From Ceraceosorus guamensis (Eukaryota; Basidiomycota; Exobasidiomycetes; Ceraceosorales; Ceraceosoraceae), in the NCBI RefSeq assembly GCF_003144195.1, contig NW_020290031.1, forward strand, positions 174,537-238,536: DNA of 64,000 bases, given 5' to 3'. Shown piece by piece: positions 57,141-64,000 of this stretch. The notes below the pieces were generated by a model that searched no databases, was not told the DNA's origin, and saw only the letters and a program-made list of their open reading frames with translations. The translations under genes were made by a program, and so were the position numbers. Numbering within the stretch: the first letter of the stretch is position 1; each line of letters opens with the position of its first letter.

Positions 57141-57355
57141 CGAATTACCGGCGGCTCACATCGTCCGGCTACGATGTTTGCTATTTTGTGCACAACAATG
57201 CTGCCGCTAAGATGTTAACACCTCAACCCAGTCAAGCACAGACGTCCCGAAGCTAAGGGGTATGTAATTGCGAAAAGGGCGAGTAGTGTACAAGTAGAGG
57301 GTTCTTGACCCTCAGCATGCGTCGGTCAAATGCAGCGAGCTTGCAATGTCTCGCA

Positions 57356-60300
57356 TCACGCCCCATCATCTTCATTTTCGTTTTCGTCTTCGTCTTCATC
57401 ATCGTCCTCGTCCTCGTCTTCGTCATCGACATCGCTGTCGTTATCCAGTCCAAGCTCGCTTCCAGCTTCAGACGTCGCATCACCAGATTCTTCCCCATCA
57501 TCTGTCGCCTCCTGCATATCCTCGTCCGACCCATCGCTAGCCTCGTCCTCCGAAACCGACGCTTCATCAGAAGTGGAATCCGGTTCATCCTCTTTCTGAA
57601 TCAAAGGCGGACAAAACTCGACATTGTACCACCTGGCCCACTCCGCCTGCTCTTGTTTCTGCATAGCATGCCTGTCCTTCAAGTCCAACTCTTCCCAGGC
57701 TGCAACCTCGATCGCGTTGCGTCGTTGAAGCGCCATTTCTCTAGCTAATTTGCGCATTCCTCGCCCCGAGCCCTCATCAGCCCCGAGCGCTATGGCACCA
57801 GATCGATGACGCTGAAGCGCTCGTACCGCTTCCTCCTCGCTCTCATCTTCGTACAAAGAACTGTACTCCGACACATTGTCTGCCTCGTCTTCCCCATTTC
57901 GACCCTGAGCGTGACCCTCCGCTTCTGGTTCGACCGCATCGGCAAGCCTCGGTTGTCTGAATACGTCTTGAGCCGACAAGACACTTGCGGCCAGTGTAGT
58001 AGACCCGGTCGTGCTGCCCTGCAGGTCGATGCCGTTCATCAGCGCTTCAGTGTGTGGTGCGACGCAGTAGGGAACAGCACTGAACCAATCCACGGCTGGA
58101 TCAGCTTCAAAGTTGTCGCGCGCAGCGTCGGCCAGCCTGGAGGCTGTGTGTTTCACCAGCTCTTCTCGACCAGGGATCTGGGTAGACATGGGTGGCTGTA
58201 GAGCCAACAACGCGTCATGGACGTGCTCGCGACGGATAAGGTCGTCGTCTTCCACGTGTGTGGAGGCAACGCGATGCACGATGCGCTGGACAAAGGCGTG
58301 AATGTGCGAGGTCAAATGCGGCAAGAGCAGTGCACTCATCCGAGCACCCATCGCTTCATCAGCAGTGCTGTTGGCCGACGTCTTTGGTTTCATGTGCTTT
58401 TGCCGGCTTGAGTTTCAAGAAAGTGCGGAATTCCATGTGGTCAGTTTCAGAACACTAAATGAGCATCGCAGCACAACTCACGACCAGAGCAGCGCCAGAC
58501 CATCAGCGCGCAGCAATGTCGACTCGTTGACTTGTTGTAGCGCAGCTTCATTCTCGTCGAAGCCCAGCATCCAACCCCGAAGCACGTCGTCTCGTGAGAC
58601 ACCAATGTGCTCCCATCTCTGCGGAATGCTGGGAAGAGTAGGAGCCGATTCGTGGACCGTATTCTGAGGAACTGCAGGTTGGGTCATCGTTTGTCCCTCA
58701 GTCGGGGCAGACGGAAGGAGAGTACCCCCAAAAGGCACGTACGCTTCGTCTGCGGTCGGAGTCATGCCCGAAGCGCTTTGCGGATCAGGTGATGCCTGAT
58801 CTGTCGCACTGGGAGGAGGTTGAACGCGAAGTAAGAGGTCCGCACCGAGCAGTGCCGGCATACCGGTCTTGACGCGATTGCGGATTCGGTCTTTCACTCT
58901 CTTGCGTTCGATCTGGTCCATGTGGGACAAGTCAGCCCCATGAAAGATGTAGCGACCCTCCGAATTGACGTATTCACCCCTAACGTGGCTCAGAGTCTTG
59001 TCAACCTTTGTCCTGGCGTCTCTTGCCGCTTTGAGCTTCTTCAGCCTTTGATTCTTCTGCACCGTCGCCCGCACCTGCTCTTGGAGCTCGGGTGGAAGTA
59101 GAGGAATGAGATCTTCGCCGAGATCATTGTCATAATTTCGATGGGGCATATGAAGCAGGCCGAGCTTCTGCGCAACCGCCGGACCGTACAGCTCTTCGCG
59201 CTTCTTGATACGTTTTCGCATTAGTTTCCTCTGTGGGCGAGGCAGGTGACCAATATCGATGCCGCACACGAGGTCAGGTTTGTGGGGCCTTTGAGGATTC
59301 TCAGGAAGTAGAGCCCTACTCTTGCGTGGACGTCCTCCCTTCCCTCGCTGAGCGGAAATGCCACTCTCATCATCTCCTGCATGGCGTATCGCAGAGAGTG
59401 TCTTTGCCGAGGGAAAACCCTGCAAGTGCGCGAGTTCCTCGACTGACAGATCCGAAATGACTCGCATCCGAGCTTGATCGCGGGTCGTTTGCATCGTCTC
59501 ATTGCCTCGTTTGGCGCGCTCGCGAATGAAGCTGCTTGCTCTCAGCTCAGCGAGCGCAGTACTGACCGCGGCAGGTACGCTCGCGCTCTCGTCCACGCGC
59601 AAGACGTCTTCGCACCATACAAAGCTGCGTGAATCTTGAAAACGCACCTTGTACTTCCCTTGCCGACGACTCTGATCTCGCCTCGTTGCTACGCGAGCTT
59701 GATGCGCACTCAGCTTTCCGCGTCGTGATGGTGGGGCCACAGTCTGAGGAGCACCAGAGCTAGGCCGGTACGCTTCGACAGGCTCATCCGTCCAGAACAG
59801 CAGGCCAAGGTCTGTAGCGGTGGACCAAAAGCTCTCGTTCTGTTCGGGCACGGGTTGCAGGTATCGTGTGGTCGCCGCCTTTGTCTCCCATCGCGGCACG
59901 GGGTGCGTCTTGGCAAAGTCGAGGTAGCTGCCAATGGCACTAGATGTGGAGCAGAGTATCAGGATGGCTTCGCGTATCGAGTGGATGGCAGGTGGCTGCC
60001 GTGCTTGATGCACTGTCTGCTTCTCTTGCCTTTGCAATGCGTGCCGCAGAAAGAGGCAGCAATTGCGCACCTGCTCGTCCCAGCTGATGGGCAAATGCAT
60101 GCCATCGGATAGCTCTCGCATCGTTGTCTGGGCATGGCCATGAGCTGGCACTGAAGCCTCGCTGCTGATCATTACCCCACCGCCTCCCATCATCATGGGC
60201 GCCAAGGAGATGTTGGAAGGTCCAGCGACGACTTGTGCGTCGGGATCGTGCTGCATTCCGCTCGAAGGGGCATCGTTTGCCTCTTCGCATGCCAATTTAT

Positions 60301-61441
60301 TGAGCAGCCAAGCTTCGCGCATGTGCATCGCCTTTGCCTGAGCCTCTTCCACCTCGAGCCACTCGCGGCTCACTTCGACAGCTTGTGGCATCCTTCGATG
60401 CACCGTGCCAGCCCTTTGCCGCAAGCTGTGATTGTCCTGACCAGCCGTTCGTCGATGTTCCAGCAGACCTATGAGCACGCAGATCTGCTCGATTGGCTTT
60501 CCCACGTCGTCTGCTATCAGGTCTGGTCTCTGCTTGGAGTGACGAGCTAGAGAGGGCCACAATCTCTCCAACTCTTCCAAGGTCCAAGCAGACTCGTCGT
60601 TGGAAGAAGCGATGGACGAATCGGAGCGGGATGCATCCGAATCGCTGGATAGCTCAGACGAATTGCCGCGACGACGTGCTCGTTTGCGTTTGCAGCGATA
60701 CTTGTGCAGGTCGGAGCCAAAGTACTCGTACTGCTCAACTTGGCGTGCAGAGACGATGCCTGGTCGTAGGTGCTGCATGAATTGGTCGCTCTCGTGCAAC
60801 AGCAGACGGGCGTAACCATGCGTGAATCGCTGATCATCGCGCGATGCGATCGGTGCTTCCAGCTCAGCCTCTCTGGCTCGCTTGCTCGCAGTCTGCGGTG
60901 TAGTCCGCTCTGCATCGACCGCCGCCTCCGCCTCCGCCTCGATCTCACGCTCGACGACGGGTGAAGCCGAAGTGGAGGGCGTGGGAGCGTCGGAAAGGGA
61001 TGCAGCTGAGCCGTTGGCGACGGATTGCGCCGGATTTGGTGCTGCGGCAGAATCTTGCTCTGTCGGGCTCGCAGCAGCCTGAGCTGGAGGGTGAGGAAGG
61101 TCAAGGAAGTGAATGTGTGAATCGTGCTGAATAGGATAGTGTGGTGGATTGTAGGGCGCATATATGCCAATGGAAGTGGAAGGGGAGTCGCCGCTGCCTG
61201 ACGGAGCGGAAGGGTAGCTGGCGGGAAAGAAGACGGGAGCATGGATCATCTGCTCTGCCTCTGCCTCCGCACCTGCACCCGCACCTGCACCTGCACCTGC
61301 ACCCGCACCTGCCTCTACCCCTTGACTCGGCTGATGACGGGAGTGGTCAGCCTCGCCCGCGCCGCCCTCCTGCAAGGCAGCGGCTGGAGCAGGTGAATGT
61401 GACTGGATGTGCTCATCGCCGGTGTCTCGCTGGCCCTGCAT
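57356..61441 (-). CDS. RRN5: RRN5-like RNA polymerase I upstream factor
   Basis: Minus-strand exons 61441..58482 and 58406..57356 join in phase 2 across a 75-bp intron, giving 1336 aa. Rrn5 belongs to the upstream activating factor that recruits Pol I to rDNA promoters. The evidence is a block with YARLLLHESDQFMQHL (about 205), then a SANT-like segment WTLEELERLWPSLARHSKQR (about 285) followed by PDLIADDVGKPIEQICVLIG, and VSREWLEVEEAQAKA. This order matches fungal Rrn5-like proteins as I remember them. The first 200 residues are low complexity with a Gly-Ala/Glu-Ala repeat. The middle has basic regions (RKLMRKRIKKREELYG, KRVKDRIRNRVKTG). The last exon begins with a histone-fold-like helix set (LLPHLTSHIHAFVQRIVHRV, REHVHDALLALQ) and ends in an Asp/Glu tail. 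A different SANT-type nuclear protein is the main alternative. Confidence 0.6.
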
Positions 61442-62294
61442 GATATGGTCGACTGCGTCATCGCGAGGTCAAGACCAGCGGGCGCGCACTCTCGACGTTG
61501 TGTGTGGACAAGGACGCGGGCGACCGGATGAGAATAAGTCACGAGTGAGAGAGCGTTGGAGTCTTGAGTCACGAGTAGTCGTGGGTGGGTGCGGGTCTTG
61601 AGTGTACATGATGCACAGCGGGCGGTGCGCTTGTGAGACCGCGGGTGTCCGTCACCAATCGTCTTGATTCGTTATTATTCACACCAGATTCTAAGATTCT
61701 GATTCGCTCCACCTTGCTTCGTGATTTACATTCGTGATTCAAATTCAATGTTGAAGTGACATTCACCATTCACGATTGCAGCAAAAACAAAAACAAAAAC
61801 AAGAACAAAAACAAAAACCCAGACAAGAACACGTCTGATGAGTCGCACACTCAGACTCTTGACCTTTTTTGGTAGCCCGCGGGGAGGGCGCGTTCCTGCA
61901 TGCCTATATGTGATCACGTGAATCACGAATGCCGTTCGCGCGGCGCGATCACTTTGAATTCTTGCGCGCTGTGCATGGATCTTGCATGCACGATGGGTGA
62001 CGCTTGAGCGCAAAATCAGGAATGTTGAACCGTAGCCACGGTGCAAGCTAATCAGGAAGTCAAAAGTCGAGATCAAAAATACCTGCCACGTTTGATGCTG
62101 GGCCCACCTACCATCGTGGATCGTGTGACTGACTGCACGGCCACATCATCCGGCGGACTTTCGAAGCTGGCTAGCTGTTCACGATTCACCATTGACCTTT
62201 ACAACTCACAATTCACGATTTTGCGATTGTATTGCACCGCATCTCTATCGCCAAAATGGCATCTAAACGTATCCTCTGATCAATGTGCTTGTCA
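61442..62294. other. Spacer with A-rich repeat and motif words
   Basis: Upstream region of the RRN5-like gene and 3' region of the amidotransferase-like gene. It has an AAAAAC repeat and several gtgattcacgaat-type words (61560-61760, 61915-61930, 62180-62225). No gene seen. Confidence 0.55.
61783..61818. repeat. AAAAAC tandem repeat
   Basis: About six AAAAAC/AAGAAC units on the plus strand. Confidence 0.85.
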
Positions 62295-63698
62295 TCACAC
62301 ACCCACCCCACCATCGCCCACCGTTCCCTCTTCCGTCCTCTTGGCCTCGACGCCCAGCATGGCCAGCACAGCCCTTCCGATCCTCGCACCATCATGCTCC
62401 CTCTTTGCCCTCTCCAAACCCTCCCTTCTCAAGTCGCCCTGTATCAAACCCATCTCCGTTCTCGCATCGATCAAGGTCTCTACGATCTCTGCATCAAATT
62501 CCGGATGCCCTTGAAGGGTCAGGATGTGCAGGGATCGACTGGGCGCTGGACCTGATGAATCTTCGACGGAGGAAATGTCAAAGGCGATGTAGTCCGATGA
62601 GGAGACGGCCGAGGGTAAGGGCGGTGCATCGGTGGGGTATCGCAGTGCCAGGCCTTGCACCGAACAGCGAGATGTGCTGCCGAGATTCTCGAATGTTTGC
62701 CCTTGAAAGTCGGGCGGTGCGGAGGCGACGATATCCCGATGGACTTGATGGATGCGCTGGCGAGAGAGACAGTCACGAGTGCGGGAGGAGCAGTTGCAGG
62801 ATGTGTATCAGAGCAGCGCCCAAGCAAAAGCAGATCGTCCTTGCTCTCATCTCACCATGATACCTTCGCCATGCTCGTAACCGAGGTACTCTTTGCCCTC
62901 ATCGCTCAACTCCACCTCATACACGCCCAACTGAGAGGGGCAGTGAACACACACTGCGAGCATCAGCCGTTGGGTGGGTTGTGTGCGTGTGCGCACGCAT
63001 GGATAATTGGCTAGGAGCAACGACTCACCTCGAATCCATGCTCATTGAGCTTGACGGGCGCATCCAACGCCCTTGCGATGATCTGATGACCATAGCAAAT
63101 GCCGACTGGGTATGCTCGCGGGCATCAGCAAGTGGGCTTTCCAGACAGGCAGTTGGACAAACAGGCCATGGCATGCTGCCCACTACTCACTGATGCGTAC
63201 AAGCGGATGCTCATACGCAGTGTGTTTGAGCCAGCAAGACAGCTTGTTTGTCCAAGGCACATCTGCGTATGCTGATGAGGCTGAAGATGGGCGAGGGCAA
63301 GCGGGCAAGCGGGCGAGCGGGCGAGCGGGCGAGCACGCGCATGAACGGGGGAGCATCAGTTACGGTGCGAGATGCGCTCCCTGCTGTGACCGCTAGGCAA
63401 AGCAACGCCGCACGTCTCGCTTCGCTTCGCTTCGCTTCGACTCACCGCTACCGGTGACGATGACTGCATCCCAAATACCATCCTTTAGCTGACCCTCTTC
63501 CGGATAGTGTTGCTGAACGACATCAAAGGGTATGATGTCCAACTCGACCGTATCTTGCCAGGCGTGACGCGGGATGGAGGAGAGTGCATGGTTGAGCCAT
63601 TGCGGGTATATGCGCTTGTAGTCGCCCCTTTTGGCTACCACGGCTGCTGGTGGTGTGTCTGCTAGCAGCAGCGCGATGGACAGCGTCTTGTGTCCCAT
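62295..63698 (-). CDS. Class I glutamine amidotransferase-like protein
   Basis: Minus-strand exons 63698..63446, 63271..63191, 63105..63029, 62930..62856 and 62756..62295 (introns 174, 85, 98 and 99 bp) sum to 948 nt, giving 315 aa. The fold is a stand-alone GATase1 domain. The nucleophile is in RIIGICYGHQIIARAL, with the I|GICYG junction made by splicing; the His-Glu pair is in LQGHPEFDAE. Other family blocks are LSIALLLADTPP at the N-terminus, DAVIVTGS | AYADVPW and MRIHQVHRDIV. There is no fused synthase domain, so it resembles the fungal GMP-synthase-like amidotransferases (the S. cerevisiae YLR126C type), whose substrates are poorly defined. The Cys-His-Glu triad is intact, so glutamine hydrolysis or peptide cleavage is plausible. 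Intron 1 carries two GC-rich tandem repeats. The last 40 residues are Gly/Glu-rich and variable. Confidence 0.88.
63299..63440. repeat. GC-rich repeats inside intron 1 of GATase gene
   Basis: GCGGGCGA-type units at about 63299-63333 and CGCTT units at about 63418-63440. They make this intron (174 bp) longer than most in the window and give its transcript strong structure. Confidence 0.7.
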
Positions 63699-64000
63699 GA
63701 TGATCGTCGCTGAGCGCTGGGTGGTGTGGTGTGGTGTGGTGTGGTGTGGTGTGGTGTGGTGTGAGCAATCACGCTCATGTTGGACATGAGCGAGACTCAA
63801 AATGCTGCTGCTCTCTCACTCAAGTCACGTATCGAGTACGCGCTGCATGCATGCACCTCACACTCAACATTCACGATTCAACATTCAGATTCGTGATTCA
63901 AGTTTACCTCCTTCATGATTTAATTCGGATCGCATCGGCCGGCTGTGGCCGAGCGCGCGTGTTTATTGTGCACGCCATCATCAAGTCCAATCACAATCAC
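63699..64000. other. Right-edge spacer
   Basis: Upstream region of the GATase gene: a GGTGT microsatellite, then attcacgattcaacattc / attcgtgattcaag words (63871-63903). No gene seen before the window ends. Confidence 0.55.
63716..63763. repeat. GGTGT microsatellite
   Basis: About nine GGTGT units just upstream of the GATase ATG; minus strand reads ACACC. On the transcribed strand it falls 20-65 bp before the start codon, so it is probably in the leader or core promoter. Confidence 0.9.

Larger units (their letters stand above)
52282..57355. other. AT-richer island with fragmentary coding signals
   Basis: Base composition drops visibly: the 60 bases at 53341-53400 are 40% GC by count, against 60% for 4801-4860. 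Several short open stretches read like protein without assembling into a gene: minus-strand 55247..55026 (starts MILLESDQTVDANEPLDKRV), plus-strand 53764..53952 (contains LYVHGLDLLIVLLAPEHS), plus-strand 54604..55260 (218 codons) and 55812..56189. They could be exons of an intron-rich gene I could not resolve, or remnants of decayed genes or transposons. Two candidates are listed separately. Confidence 0.4.

Noticed and set aside
1-64000. CRISPR array, prophage, insertion sequence or bacterial operon
   Set aside because: The introns, gene families and spacer structure are fungal; no spaced direct repeats of the CRISPR type or transposase genes were seen.

Overview
The window looks like nuclear DNA of a basidiomycete fungus, probably a smut-type relative (Ustilaginomycotina). 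That placement is an inference. It rests on single-gene transcription units with short GT-AG introns (about 61-194 bp, most with GTGAGT-like donors), long Ser/Ala/acidic low-complexity stretches in ordinary nuclear proteins, a Yap-like bZIP of a type I associate with basidiomycetes, and spacers full of degenerate gactcgtgac/attcacgattc words. There are no operons and no ribosome binding sites. I built every gene model by joining open frames at splice sites whose phases agree; where I give an exon list, the exon lengths sum to a multiple of three.

Layout. 1-2.9 kb: spacer. 2.9-8.4 kb (+): giant disordered protein ending in a CxxC module that resembles SSUH2. 8.9-10.2 kb (-): secreted intradiol ring-cleavage dioxygenase. 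12.1-15.2 kb (+): 1022-residue protein of unknown function with a C-terminal SQ/TQ cluster. 16.0-17.5 kb (+): Eaf7/MRGBP subunit of NuA4. 17.7-19.3 kb (-): Yap-like bZIP factor. 19.3-26.5 kb: gene-poor spacer. 26.6-28.6 kb (+): TALE homeodomain factor. 29.6-33.4 kb (+): Artemis/SNM1-type metallo-beta-lactamase nuclease. 35.2-37.7 kb (+): seven-TM protein with an 11-nt exon. 38.3-39.5 kb (-): V-ATPase subunit D. 40.0-43.3 kb (+): SAGA subunit Spt8. 43.6-45.5 kb (-): OTU deubiquitinase of the OTUD6/Otu2 type. 46.6-49.0 kb (+): SMN-like protein. 50.1-52.3 kb (+): secreted precursor with a GH11 xylanase-like domain. 52.3-57.3 kb: AT-richer island with only fragmentary coding signals. 57.4-61.4 kb (-): RRN5-like Pol I factor. 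62.3-63.7 kb (-): class I glutamine amidotransferase-like protein.

The genes do not form a pathway or cluster. Most are housekeeping genes: chromatin and transcription (Eaf7, Spt8, RRN5-like, two DNA-binding factors), RNP assembly (SMN), DNA repair (Artemis-like), vacuolar acidification (VMA8) and ubiquitin removal (OTU). Two secreted enzymes act outside the cell, one on aromatics and one on a xylan-like polymer. The most unusual items are the GH11-like precursor flanked by Kex2 sites, the OTU gene whose catalytic Cys and His both lie at exon junctions (one a GC-AG intron), the 11-nt and 20-nt exons, and a run of inverted repeats at 21.6-21.7 kb.
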